Of a stretch of DNA of 11,855 bases, positions 1 through 8,520 are shown piece after piece (the first letter of the stretch is position 1; each line of letters starts with the position of its first letter). The notes under the pieces were generated by a model. The model was not told the DNA's origin. It saw only the letters and a program-made list of their open reading frames with translations, and did no database searches. The stretch is from the NCBI GenBank assembly GCA_946478965.1, contig CAMLDQ010000063.1, forward strand, positions 1 to 11,855, read 5' to 3'. The position numbers were made by a program, and so were the translations under genes. The stretch comes from an uncultured Methylobacillus sp. (GTDB taxonomy: Bacteria; Pseudomonadota; Gammaproteobacteria; Burkholderiales; Methylophilaceae).

Positions 1-600
1 GACTTGCGTATTGCGTGCAACGTTGCGCAGCGTATCGCCGCGCTTCGTTACATAGGTATCTGTATTAGATGGCTTTTCCTGCGGAGCAGCTAGCGGGCTG
101 CCTGGCGTACCGGGGGGCGATACGCGTTTGCTAGTGTTTTTTTTTGAGGGAGTTGCCGCCGAGGGCAGTTGTTCGCTAGCTGCGGCGCCTGCCCGCTCCC
201 CGTAACCAGGAGGATCCAACAAAGCCGTATATTCACGCAACAGACGACCCGTCGGCCAATCGACCTGAATCAGCATATCGAGAAAAGGGTCGTTAACCGG
301 CTGCTTCGTACTCAGCTTGAGCACCGGCGAACCATCCGCCTTGTTCGCCAACTCTACGCGTATTCCGCCAAGCGCCGCGGTACGGTCAACGCCTTGTTCG
401 GCATAGGTATCGGCTGTTGCAATCCGGGCCGTCAATGCGGACAACTCGTCCTTGCTTCCCGAAATGTCGATCTCGGCCGCCAGCGGCTCGCCCAGACCGG
501 ACATCACCGTCATTTTTCCGAGCCCTGCCGCATCGGCGGCAAACGGCATCAACGCAAGGCATACCGCCAGGGAAATCCGCTTGATTTTGGAGTTATGCAC
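1..600 (-). CDS. fimV: FimV N-terminal region (partial, runs off the left edge)
   Basis: This is the first 200 codons of a FimV-family protein; the rest lies outside the window. Visible parts in order are: a signal peptide (basic start, hydrophobic stretch about residues 9-22, probable cleavage after ADA at residue 24); the conserved FimV N-terminal domain with GLGKMTVMSGLGEPLAAEI (about 26-44), NDPFLDMLIQVDW and GRLLREYTALLDPP; a Pro/Ala/Ser-rich linker (about 131-180); and the start of a LysM peptidoglycan-binding domain (TYVTKRGDTLRNVA). FimV proteins sit at the inner membrane and cell pole and support type IV pilus assembly and twitching. The start is GTG at 600, preceded by a purine-rich AAGGGTGGG; a second in-frame GTG lies seven codons upstream, so the exact start is uncertain. 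A TATAAG -10-like box (623-628) could give it its own promoter, but no good -35 box is visible. The linker holds a run of nine A residues (137-145). Confidence 0.92.
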   Translation of the reverse strand, partial: MHNSKIKRISLAVCLALMPFAADAAGLGKMTVMSGLGEPLAAEIDISGSKDELSALTARIATADTYAEQGVDRTAALGGIRVELANKADGSPVLKLSTKQPVNDPFLDMLIQVDWPTGRLLREYTALLDPPGYGERAGAAASEQLPSAATPSKKNTSKRVSPPGTPGSPLAAPQEKPSNTDTYVTKRGDTLRNVARNTQV

Positions 601-694
601 TATCCCACCCTTATCCGACACACTTATATTTATCACGCTAACATCAATCAGTTAGACATGCAAGCTCATCCCACACATTATGTTTTGCGCGAAA

Positions 695-1804
695 CTAGGC
701 CTCAACCAGAATACGCAACATGCGCCGCAACGGCTCCGCCGCACCCCACAACAACTGATCACCCACGGTAAAAGCGGATAGATATTCAGGTCCCATGCTC
801 ATTTTGCGCAAACGGCCGACCGGCACACCCAGGGTTCCGGTCACGGCAGCCGGGGTCAGCGCTCGCATGCTGGCTTCGCGTTCGTTGGGAACGACTTTGA
901 CCCAGTCATTGGCGGATGCCAGCATTCCCTCAATTTCGTCGAGCGGTACATCGCGCTTCAGTTTGATGGTCAACGCCTGGCTATGGCAACGCATCGCACC
1001 GATACGAACGCAAAGTCCGTCAATCGGGGTCGGATTGGCCTCGCGCCCCAGAATTTTGTTGGTTTCCGCACCGCCCTTCCACTCCTCCTTGCTCTGCCCG
1101 TTGCCGAGGTCCTTGTCGATCCAGGGAATCAGCGAACCGGCAAGCGGCACGCCGAAGTGTGCGGTCGGCAGCCTGTCGTCACGCAGCGTGCCCGCCACTT
1201 CACGATCGATATCGAGGATCGCCGAGGCAGGGTCGGCCAGCAGATCGCCGGCCACACGATGCACTTCACCCATCTGCTTCAGCAGTTCGCGCATGTTCTG
1301 CGCACCCGCGCCCGAAGCCGCCTGATAGGTCATCGAGGTTGCCCATTCGACAAGATTCTCGCGAAACAGCCCGCCCAGCGCCATCAGCATCAGCGATACC
1401 GTGCAGTTGCCGCCGATCCAGTTGCGGCGGCCCTCTGACAATGACTGATCGATCACGTTGCGATTGACCGGATCCAGAATGATGACGGCATCCTTTTCCA
1501 TGCGCAGCGTAGAAGCAGCATCAATCCAGTGGCCGTTCCAGCCGGCTTCGCGCAACTTAGGGAAAATCTCGGTGGTGTAGTCGCCGCCCTGGCATGAAAC
1601 GATGGCATCCATCGCCATCAGCTCGTCCATCGCCCTCGCATCCTTGAGCGGCGGAATCTCCTTGCCGACATCCGGCCCCTTTCCGCCAGGGTTCGAGGTA
1701 GTGAAAAACACCGGATCGATCAGCTCGAAATCGTTTTCCTCGCGCATACGCTGCATGAGGACGGAACCAACCATGCCACGCCAGCCGATAAAGCCTACTT
1801 GCAT
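695..1804 (-). CDS. asd: Aspartate-semialdehyde dehydrogenase
   Basis: The enzyme reduces L-aspartyl-4-phosphate to aspartate semialdehyde with NADPH, the branch-point step for lysine/diaminopimelate, threonine and methionine in the cytoplasm. The 369-residue product has nearly the same length as the E. coli enzyme. Visible features are the N-terminal nucleotide-binding [14 protein letters not shown] (7-20), the catalytic cysteine in [15 protein letters not shown] (Cys134), the [17 protein letters not shown] segment (158-174), and [16 protein letters not shown] with the catalytic-type His274. I chose ATG 1804 because the protein then begins MQVGFIGW as in the family and an AGGAG lies just upstream; an in-frame extension to 1873 only overlaps leuB coding sequence. 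The gene is 14 bases downstream of leuB, and its Shine-Dalgarno overlaps the leuB stop codon, so it is very likely cotranscribed with and coupled to leuB. Confidence 0.97.
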   Translation of the reverse strand: MQVGFIGWRGMVGSVLMQRMREENDFELIDPVFFTTSNPGGKGPDVGKEIPPLKDARAMDELMAMDAIVSCQGGDYTTEIFPKLREAGWNGHWIDAASTLRMEKDAVIILDPVNRNVIDQSLSEGRRNWIGGNCTVSLMLMALGGLFRENLVEWATSMTYQAASGAGAQNMRELLKQMGEVHRVAGDLLADPASAILDIDREVAGTLRDDRLPTAHFGVPLAGSLIPWIDKDLGNGQSKEEWKGGAETNKILGREANPTPIDGLCVRIGAMRCHSQALTIKLKRDVPLDEIEGMLASANDWVKVVPNEREASMRALTPAAVTGTLGVPVGRLRKMSMGPEYLSAFTVGDQLLWGAAEPLRRMLRILVEA

Positions 1805-1815
1805 TTTGCGTTCAT

Positions 1816-1820
1816 CTCCT
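1816..1820 (-). promoter_or_regulatory. asd Shine-Dalgarno overlapping the leuB stop codon
   Basis: On the minus strand AGGAG begins on the second base of the leuB TAG stop codon (TAGGAG). It is 11 bases from the asd ATG at 1804, a slightly long spacing. The overlap suggests that ribosomes finishing leuB help initiate asd. An out-of-frame ATG (1815-1813) lies between them and opens only a six-codon frame. Confidence 0.7.
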
Positions 1821-2874
1821 AAAGGGCAGCGACGACAGCGTCGCCCATGGCATTGCAGCCAACCTTGGTACATCCTTCGGTATGGATATCGGCCGTCCGG
1901 TGACCTTGCGCCAGCGCCTTCTTGACTGCATCTTCAATGCGCAAGGCATTGGCTTCGTCACCGAAGGTATAGCGCAGCATCATGGCCGCGGACAGAATGG
2001 TCGCCAAGGGGTTGGCGATATCCTTGCCCGCGATGTCCGGCGCCGAACCATGGCTGGGCTCATACATGCCCTTGTTGTTGGCGTCCAGCGAGGCGGACGG
2101 CAGCATGCCGATGGAGCCGGTCAGCATCGAGGCTTCGTCGGACAGAATATCGCCGAAGATGTTGCCGGTCACCATCACGTCGAACTGCTTGGGCGCCCGC
2201 ACCAGCTGCATCGCCGCGTTGTCGACGTACATATGGCTGAGCTCGACTTCCGGATAGTCCTTGGACAGCTCGATCATCACCTGGCGCCAGAGTTCGGTGG
2301 TTTCCAGCACATTGGCCTTGTCCACCGAGCACACTTTTCTGTTGCGCTTCATCGCGATGTCGAACGCAACTCGCCCGATGCGTTTGATCTCGGACTCGTT
2401 GTACCGCATGGTGTTGATGCCTTCACGCTCGCCGTTCTGCAGCGTGGAAATACCGCGCGGCTGACCGAAATAGATATCGCCGGTAAGTTCGCGCACGATC
2501 ATGATATCGAGACCGCTTACCACCTCGGGCTTCAGCGTGGAGGCGGAAGCGAGTTCCGGATACAGCAGTGCCGGGCGCAGGTTGGCAAACAGCCCAAGCT
2601 CCTTGCGGATGCGCAGTAAGCCACGCTCCGGACGCTTGTCGCGCGGCAGCGTGTCGTATTTCCAGTCGCCCACGGCGCCGAGCAGTACCGCGTCGGCCTC
2701 CTTGGCCAGCTTGAGTGTCGCTTCCGGCAGCGGATCGCCCGCAGCTTCGTAACCGGCACCGCCGATGGGAGCTTCTTCCATTTCCAGACCGATAGCGAGC
2801 GCATGCAGCACTTTGACGGCCTGCGCCACGATTTCGGGACCGATGCCGTCACCCGGCAATACAGCGATTTTCAT
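1819..2874 (-). CDS. leuB: 3-isopropylmalate dehydrogenase
   Basis: LeuB oxidatively decarboxylates 3-isopropylmalate with NAD+ to 2-ketoisocaproate, the third leucine-specific step. The 351-residue product is full length for the family. It shows the N-terminal [11 protein letters not shown] (6-16), the substrate-binding arginines in LLRIRKELG and MIVREL (Arg128), [10 protein letters not shown] (132-141), the catalytic Lys186 in [15 protein letters not shown], the metal-binding aspartates Asp218 ([10 protein letters not shown]) and Asp242/Asp246 (GDILSDE), and the adenine-binding [19 protein letters not shown] (271-289). The start at 2874 has a GGAAG six bases upstream. It lies 46 bases downstream of leuD and 14 bases upstream of asd in the same direction, in a classic leuC-leuD-leuB-asd run. 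Confidence 0.98.
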   Translation of the reverse strand: MKIAVLPGDGIGPEIVAQAVKVLHALAIGLEMEEAPIGGAGYEAAGDPLPEATLKLAKEADAVLLGAVGDWKYDTLPRDKRPERGLLRIRKELGLFANLRPALLYPELASASTLKPEVVSGLDIMIVRELTGDIYFGQPRGISTLQNGEREGINTMRYNESEIKRIGRVAFDIAMKRNRKVCSVDKANVLETTELWRQVMIELSKDYPEVELSHMYVDNAAMQLVRAPKQFDVMVTGNIFGDILSDEASMLTGSIGMLPSASLDANNKGMYEPSHGSAPDIAGKDIANPLATILSAAMMLRYTFGDEANALRIEDAVKKALAQGHRTADIHTEGCTKVGCNAMGDAVVAAL

Positions 2875-2920
2875 GAAATACTTCCAGATTCAGTTTAGTT
2901 AAAAAGCCAAGTTCGAATAG

Positions 2921-3562
2921 TTATTGGTTAAACAACCAAGGCTGCTGAATGCGATGCTTCGCCTCGAACGCCTTGATCGCGTCGACATGACGCAGGGTAA
3001 GGCCAATGTCATCAAAGCCATTGAGCAGACAATACTTGCGGTGGGCATCCACTTCAAAGGTAAAGTTCTGCCCAGCCGGTGTCGTCACCACCTGTTTTTC
3101 CAGATCGACTTTCAGTTTGTAGCCTTCATTCGCGGCGACTTCCTTGAACAACTGATCGACGCTCGCAGCATCCAGCTTAATCGGCAGGATGCCGTTCTTG
3201 AAACAGTTATTGAAGAAAATGTCGGCAAAGCTCGGCGCAATGATCGCGCGGAAGCCGAAGTCCAGCAGCGCCCAGGGCGCATGCTCGCGACTGGAGCCGC
3301 AACCGAAGTTTTCACGCGTCAGCAGCACGGAAGCGCCCTGGTAGCGCGGCTGATTCAATACGAAATCCGGGTTCAGCGGACGTTTGCTGTTGTCCATGCC
3401 AGGTTCGCCATGATCCAGATAGCGCCATTCGTCGAAGGCGTTGGGGCCGAAACCGCTACGCTGAATCGACTTCAGGAACTGCTTGGGAATAATGGCATCG
3501 GTATCGACGTTGGCACGGTCCAGCGGTGCCACCAAGCCGTCTAGCGTTATGAAAGCCTGCAT
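2921..3562 (-). CDS. leuD: 3-isopropylmalate dehydratase, small subunit
   Basis: LeuD is the small (swivel-domain) subunit of isopropylmalate isomerase and pairs with LeuC to interconvert 2- and 3-isopropylmalate. The 213-residue protein is full length. It has the LeuD signatures [17 protein letters not shown] (17-33), [20 protein letters not shown] (85-104) and the following [22 protein letters not shown] segment. Its ATG at 3562 shares one base with the stop codon of the upstream small lipoprotein gene (TAATG), and no strong Shine-Dalgarno is seen, so translation probably depends on coupling to that gene. A short perfect inverted repeat, TTGGTT-AAAC-AACCAA (2924-2939), lies in its last codons just before the stop; the stem is AT-rich and has no U tract, so I do not call it a terminator. 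Confidence 0.97.
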   Translation of the reverse strand: MQAFITLDGLVAPLDRANVDTDAIIPKQFLKSIQRSGFGPNAFDEWRYLDHGEPGMDNSKRPLNPDFVLNQPRYQGASVLLTRENFGCGSSREHAPWALLDFGFRAIIAPSFADIFFNNCFKNGILPIKLDAASVDQLFKEVAANEGYKLKVDLEKQVVTTPAGQNFTFEVDAHRKYCLLNGFDDIGLTLRHVDAIKAFEAKHRIQQPWLFNQ

Positions 3563-3684
3563 TATTTGCTGCTCGATTTCTGAATCGCTTCACCGGCCTT
3601 TTCGATATCCTGGCCCATGCCGTGAACCGTGTTGCAGCCTGCCAGGAACAAAGCCAAGGCCACCAACCCTACGAATTTCTTCAT
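3562..3684 (-). CDS. Entericidin A/B-family small lipoprotein
   Basis: This is a 40-residue protein. It has a lipoprotein signal peptide ([17 protein letters not shown], with lipobox LAGC and lipidated Cys17) followed by [18 protein letters not shown], which matches the entericidin pattern of a short amphipathic helix anchored by its lipid. It would be exported and lipidated at the periplasmic face of a membrane. Entericidins A and B were described as an antidote/toxin lipoprotein pair linked to stationary-phase lysis; only a single gene is present here and its role is not established. A GGGGGAG lies just before the ATG. The gene sits 10 bases after leuC and overlaps the leuD start by one base, so it is part of the leu transcript. 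Its placement between leuC and leuD is recurrent in betaproteobacteria as far as I recall. Confidence 0.88.
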   Translation of the reverse strand: MKKFVGLVALALFLAGCNTVHGMGQDIEKAGEAIQKSSSK

Positions 3685-3694
3685 AACTCCCCCG

Positions 3695-5101
3695 TTAAAT
3701 CAACTGCCTGACATCGACAAAATGCCCTGCAATGGCCGCCGCCGCCGCCATTTCCGGGCTTACCAGATGGGTGCGTCCACCCTGCCCCTGTCGTCCCTCG
3801 AAGTTGCGATTGGACGTCGAAGCGCAACGCTCACCAGGTTCCAGACGGTCGGCATTCATTGCCAGACACATCGAACACCCCGGCTCACGCCACTCGAAAC
3901 CGGCTTCCTTGAAAACTTGATCCAGGCCTTCCGACTCGGCCTGGGCCTTGACCAGCCCGGAGCCCGGCACCACCAGCGCCAGCTTTACATTGGCAGCGAC
4001 CTTCTTGCCCTTGGCGATAGCGGCCGCTGCGCGCAGATCCTCGATCCGGGAATTGGTGCAGGAGCCGATGAATACTTTGTCGATCTGGATGTCGCTGATC
4101 GGCATGTTGGCCTGAATGCCCATGTAGCTGTAGGCCCGCTCCCAATCCCCACGCTGCACATCGTCCTTGGCCTGGGCGAGATCAGGCACGCGGCCTTCCA
4201 CTCCCACCACCATTTCAGGGGAAGTCCCCCAGGTCACTTGCGGCTGAATGGTTTCGGCCGCCAATTCGACCACGGCATCGAATGCCGCGCCTTCATCGCT
4301 ATGCAACGTGCGCCAGCAGGCAGTAGCCGCCTCCCATTGTTCCGCCGTCGGCGCAAACGGGCGCCCCTTGACGTACTGGATCGTAGTTTCATCCACGGCC
4401 ACCATACCGGCGCGTGCACCGGCTTCGATCGCCATGTTGCACAAAGTCATGCGGCCTTCCATGGAAAGTGCGCGAATGGCAGAGCCGGCAAATTCGATCG
4501 CATAGCCGGTGCCGCCTGCGGTACCGATCCGGCCGATGATTGCCAGCGCAACGTCCTTGGCTGTCACGCCTTTTTGCAACTGCCCTTCCACCTTCACCAG
4601 CATCGCCTTGGATTTCTTGGCAACCAGGCACTGCGTTGCCAGCACATGCTCTACTTCGCTGGTGCCGATACCGTGCGCCAACGCGCCGAACGCGCCATGC
4701 GTACTGGTATGCGAATCGCCGCAGACCACGGTCATTCCAGGCAAGGTCGCACCCTGCTCGGGGCCGATCACATGCACGATGCCCTGACGCTGGTCGGCCA
4801 TCCTGAATTCCGTCACACCGAAATCGGCGCAATTCTTGTCCAGCGTTTCCACCTGCAGCCGCGACACCGGATCCGCAATGCCCTGGCTACGGTCGGTCGT
4901 CGGCACATTGTGGTCGGGCACGGCAAGAATGGATTGCACACGCCACGGCTTGCGACCGGCCAGCTTGAGGCCTTCAAAGGCCTGCGGGCTGGTCACTTCA
5001 TGCACCAGGTGGCGGTCGATCCAGATCAGCGCCGTACCATCGGCTTCCTGATGGACGACGTGGGATTCCCAGAGTTTGTCGTAAAGCGTTTTAGCTGTCA
5101 T
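3695..5101 (-). CDS. leuC: 3-isopropylmalate dehydratase, large subunit
   Basis: LeuC is the 4Fe-4S-bearing catalytic subunit of isopropylmalate isomerase (aconitase superfamily) and works with LeuD. The 468-residue product is full length (E. coli 466). The three cluster ligands are visible as Cys348 in [17 protein letters not shown] and Cys409/Cys412 in GCSMCLAMN. Other family signatures are [20 protein letters not shown] (126-145), [12 protein letters not shown] (146-157) and [19 protein letters not shown] (431-449). The ATG at 5101 follows a GGA-type ribosome site and begins [14 protein letters not shown], typical of LeuC. It is 15 bases after yajQ and 10 bases before the lipoprotein gene. 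No leucine-rich leader peptide is visible immediately upstream. Confidence 0.98.
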   Translation of the reverse strand: MTAKTLYDKLWESHVVHQEADGTALIWIDRHLVHEVTSPQAFEGLKLAGRKPWRVQSILAVPDHNVPTTDRSQGIADPVSRLQVETLDKNCADFGVTEFRMADQRQGIVHVIGPEQGATLPGMTVVCGDSHTSTHGAFGALAHGIGTSEVEHVLATQCLVAKKSKAMLVKVEGQLQKGVTAKDVALAIIGRIGTAGGTGYAIEFAGSAIRALSMEGRMTLCNMAIEAGARAGMVAVDETTIQYVKGRPFAPTAEQWEAATACWRTLHSDEGAAFDAVVELAAETIQPQVTWGTSPEMVVGVEGRVPDLAQAKDDVQRGDWERAYSYMGIQANMPISDIQIDKVFIGSCTNSRIEDLRAAAAIAKGKKVAANVKLALVVPGSGLVKAQAESEGLDQVFKEAGFEWREPGCSMCLAMNADRLEPGERCASTSNRNFEGRQGQGGRTHLVSPEMAAAAAIAGHFVDVRQLI

Positions 5102-5116
5102 AACATTCCGTAAACA

Positions 5117-5611
5117 TTAATCGCGGAAGTTGCCGAACTTCAGCGGAAAATCAGTTACCGATTTTTTTACATGCGCGATCGCTTCCTGCAATATGTCGCG
5201 CTTGGCGCCATTCACGCGCACGGTATCGCCCTGGATACTGGCCTGAACTTTGAGCCCGGAATCCTTGATGAGTTTCACCAGCCGCTTGGCCAGATCGCCA
5301 TCGATACCGTCCCGGATTCGCATTTCCTGCTTGGCCTTGTTGCCAGACACTTTCTGCACGTCCTGCTGGTCGAGCCGTTTGCTGCTGTCCGGCTCCTTCT
5401 TTTCCATGGCCGGGAACAGGATGTCCTTGATCTGGTCGAGCTGGAAGTCCGAATCACCGAACAGCGTGATCGTCTTGTCCTTCTCGTTCAGCTCCACGTT
5501 CGCGGACGTGCCCTTGAAGTCGTAACGGTTGCCGATCTGACGCGCGGCCACATCCACCGAGTTCTTGATCGCGACCATGTCGGCTTCGGAAGTGATATCA
5601 AATGAAGGCAT
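5117..5611 (-). CDS. yajQ: YajQ-family nucleotide-binding protein
   Basis: The 164-residue product matches the YajQ (DUF520) family over its whole length. It starts MPSFDITSEADMVAIKNSVD, continues with RYDFKGTSANVEL (29-41) and ends with the family-typical FPLKFGNFRD. YajQ proteins fold into two similar alpha/beta domains. A Xanthomonas member is known to bind cyclic di-GMP and act with a LysR-type regulator, while other members have been reported to bind other nucleotides or RNA; which applies here cannot be read from sequence. A GGAG seven bases before ATG 5611 supports the start. The gene is 15 bases upstream of leuC and may head the leu transcript, because the 106-base gap before it is the largest within the central gene run. 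Confidence 0.95.
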   Translation of the reverse strand: MPSFDITSEADMVAIKNSVDVAARQIGNRYDFKGTSANVELNEKDKTITLFGDSDFQLDQIKDILFPAMEKKEPDSSKRLDQQDVQKVSGNKAKQEMRIRDGIDGDLAKRLVKLIKDSGLKVQASIQGDTVRVNGAKRDILQEAIAHVKKSVTDFPLKFGNFRD

Positions 5612-5640
5612 TGTTTTCTCCGGCTACTGTGTCAGCGCCA

Positions 5641-5713
5641 CCCCTGCTAGACGCCGTGCGTGCAGACAGTACACCTAGTACGGCAAGCACAAGCAACAAG
5701 GCAGGGGCAAGCA
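5641..5713. repeat. Nested inverted and direct repeats upstream of yajQ
   Basis: The outer arms CCCCTGC (5641-5647) and GCAGGGG (5701-5707) are perfectly complementary and 53 bases apart. Inside them, GCCGT (5653-5657) is complementary to ACGGC (5680-5684), and GTAC (5669-5672) faces GTAC (5678-5681) across five bases; the last two pairings compete for bases 5680-5681. GGCAAGCA also occurs twice in direct orientation (5682-5689 and 5706-5713). The element lies between ppnP and yajQ, outside both genes. A role as an RNA structure or a protein-binding site is possible but unproven, and there is no U tract to make it an intrinsic terminator. Confidence 0.4.
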
Positions 5714-5721
5714 GTCATCAT
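5647..5721 (-). CDS. Possible cysteine-rich micro-ORF (24 codons)
   Basis: A short frame starts with two consecutive ATG codons and overlaps the ppnP stop as ATGA. It encodes 24 residues, six of them cysteine (positions 5, 7, 11, 13, 17 and 20), spaced as CxC, CxC and CxxC pairs ([17 protein letters not shown]). There is no clear Shine-Dalgarno, so any translation would rely on reinitiation after ppnP. It ends 35 bases before the yajQ start and overlaps the nested inverted repeats. It could be a leader peptide sensing cysteine or metal supply for the downstream yajQ-leuCDB genes, or a chance product of the TGCTTG repeats in this gap. I do not recognise a family. Confidence 0.3.
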   Translation of the reverse strand: MMTACPCLVACACRTRCTVCTHGV

Positions 5722-6029
5722 TCGAAGTGGCAGACGTAATCCAGAGTCTCGACGGTCTCGATATCGAAGCTGGAATTGCCCGGTACGGCAAATTTCTCGC
5801 CGGCACCGTAGGTTTTCCATTCCTCTTCCCCCTTGAGGCGCACCTTGCACACGCCGGAGTTGATTTCCATCAGCTCGGGCGAGCCGGTATTGAAGGTCAG
5901 CGAGCTCGGAAAAATCACTCCGACCGTGCAGCGCGTGCCGTTCGGGAACATCACGGTATGACTGACGCACTTGCCGTCGAAATAGACGTTGGCTTTCTTC
6001 TTGACGCTGACGTTGTCGAACTGTGCCAT
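5718..6029 (-). CDS. ppnP: Pyrimidine/purine nucleoside phosphorylase (PpnP/YaiE family)
   Basis: The 103-residue product resembles the PpnP (YaiE, formerly DUF1255) family of small cupin-fold enzymes. The E. coli member phosphorolyses several purine and pyrimidine nucleosides to the free base and ribose 1-phosphate. Family-like segments are [13 protein letters not shown] (14-26), the stretch [39 protein letters not shown] (71-89) and the C-terminal LDYVCHFE. It is about nine residues longer than the E. coli protein, mainly at the N terminus. The start at 6029 lies six bases after the argG stop, and its purine-rich AGGAAAGG is embedded in the last argG codons, which points to cotranscription with argG. 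Confidence 0.9.
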   Translation of the reverse strand: MAQFDNVSVKKKANVYFDGKCVSHTVMFPNGTRCTVGVIFPSSLTFNTGSPELMEINSGVCKVRLKGEEEWKTYGAGEKFAVPGNSSFDIETVETLDYVCHFE

Positions 6030-6035
6030 GATTGA

Positions 6036-7259
<1,224 letters not shown>

Positions 7260-7280
7260 CAATCGCTTCCTTAGCAAACC

Positions 7281-7592
7281 TTAATGTACAAACAATTCAA
7301 ACGAAACCAGAAAACTCGCAAACACCATCACCGCCAGGCCGAGCAGAAAAATGCGATCCGCATAACGCTCCAGCATGGCCCGGTAATCCGTGTGACGGAT
7401 GGACCAGTACGACAGGAAGGTGCTGCACAGGAACAGCAGGCTGTCCACCGCCATCAATTCGTCCGCCCAGGAGGCGAAAGTGCGGTTGGGCGTGATGTGG
7501 ATCACCGTGATGACCGTCACGCACACACCCACCATGGTTGAAGAGACCGGCAGGATATGGTTGGAAAGCCCCGACTCCTTGCGTTCCGCCAT
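7281..7592 (-). CDS. Unknown three-helix membrane protein between argF and argG
   Basis: I do not recognise a named family. The 103-residue product has a short charged N terminus (MAERKESGLSNH) and three probable membrane helices at about residues 12-33, 48-65 and 81-101, separated by short polar loops (NRTFASWADELMAVD and RHTDYRAMLERYADR). The ATG at 7592 lies five bases after the argF stop, and GAG in the ribosome-site position overlaps that stop (GCCTGAG). An upstream TTG at 7595 is possible but less likely. Tight packing between argF and argG makes this a real, cotranscribed gene. A link to arginine metabolism or transport is only suggested by position. Confidence 0.82.
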   Translation of the reverse strand: MAERKESGLSNHILPVSSTMVGVCVTVITVIHITPNRTFASWADELMAVDSLLFLCSTFLSYWSIRHTDYRAMLERYADRIFLLGLAVMVFASFLVSFELFVH

Positions 7593-7597
7593 CAATC

Positions 7598-8515
7598 TCA
7601 GGCTTTAACCTGCCCCAGCATCAACAATTCCATTAGCGCCTTCTGCGTATGCAGGCGGTTCTCCGCCTCGTCCCACACCACGCTGTGCGGCCCGTCGATC
7701 ACTTCTGCCGCAACTTCCTCGCCGCGATGCGCGGGCAGGCAATGCATGAACAGCGCATCCTTGGCGGCGACACGCATCATGTCGGCGTCCACCTGCCAGT
7801 CGGCGAAATCGCGCATGCGCTCCTCGTTTTCCGCCTCGAAGCCCATGGAAGTCCACACGTCCGTGGTTACCAGGTCGGCATCCCGCGCCGCTTCCATCGG
7901 GTCGGCAAATTCCTCGTAATGCTCGTGGCCGTAAAGCCCGGCACGCTCCTGCTCCACCTCGTAACCGGGCGGCGTGGACACGTGCACATTGAAGTCCAGC
8001 ACTTCCGCCGCCTGCAACCAGGTGTTGCAGACATTGTTGGAATCGCCGATCCACGCCACCGTCTTGCCCTGGATCGGGCCGCGGTGCTCGATGAAGGTGA
8101 AGATATCGGCCAGAATCTGGCATGGGTGGTATTCGTTGGTCAGCCCGTTGATCACCGGCACGCGCGAATTGGCGGCGAAGCGCTCGATGATCTCCTGCTC
8201 GAAGGTGCGGATCATGACGATGTCGCTCATGCGCGAAATCACCTGCGCCGCATCCTCGACCGGCTCGCCACGACCAAGCTGCGAATCGCGCGTATTCAGG
8301 TAGATCGCGGCGCCGCCGAGCTGCTGCATGCCCGCTTCAAAGGATAAACGCGTGCGCGTGCTCGCCTTCTCGAAAATCATCACCAGCGTACGGTCGAACA
8401 GGGGATGATACGGCTCATAGCGCTTGAACTTGTCCTTGATCCAACGCGCACGCTCGAACAAATGCTCCAGTTCCTCGCGCGTCAGATCCTTGAATTGAAG
8501 GAAGTGCTTGATCAT
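7598..8515 (-). CDS. argF: Ornithine carbamoyltransferase
   Basis: ArgF transfers a carbamoyl group from carbamoyl phosphate to ornithine, giving citrulline. The 305-residue product has all the family signatures: STRTRLSFE (52-60) for carbamoyl phosphate binding, NEYHPCQILAD (127-137), WIGDSNNVCNTW (155-166), DVWTSMGFE (219-227) for ornithine, and FMHCLPAHRGEEV (256-268). ATG 8515 is chosen because the protein then starts MIKHFLQFKDLT as expected; an open extension upstream to 8815 lies entirely within argD. It begins five bases after the argD stop with only a weak GAG-like ribosome site, consistent with translational coupling to argD. Confidence 0.98.
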   Translation of the reverse strand: MIKHFLQFKDLTREELEHLFERARWIKDKFKRYEPYHPLFDRTLVMIFEKASTRTRLSFEAGMQQLGGAAIYLNTRDSQLGRGEPVEDAAQVISRMSDIVMIRTFEQEIIERFAANSRVPVINGLTNEYHPCQILADIFTFIEHRGPIQGKTVAWIGDSNNVCNTWLQAAEVLDFNVHVSTPPGYEVEQERAGLYGHEHYEEFADPMEAARDADLVTTDVWTSMGFEAENEERMRDFADWQVDADMMRVAAKDALFMHCLPAHRGEEVAAEVIDGPHSVVWDEAENRLHTQKALMELLMLGQVKA

Positions 8516-8520
8516 GTTGT

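Noticed and set aside
638..655. CTAAC/GTTAG inverted repeat in the asd-fimV gap
   Set aside because: The stem is only five base pairs and has no U tract, so it is too weak to call a terminator or operator without comparative data.
169..771. 200-codon plus-strand open frame across fimV and the fimV-asd gap
   Set aside because: It lies opposite the clearly recognisable FimV N-terminal region and has Arg/His-rich shadow composition.
3629..5113. 494-codon plus-strand open frame covering all of leuC
   Set aside because: It is antisense to a fully motif-supported leuC, has no recognisable domain, and is explained by the codon bias of the opposite strand, although it is longer than leuC itself.
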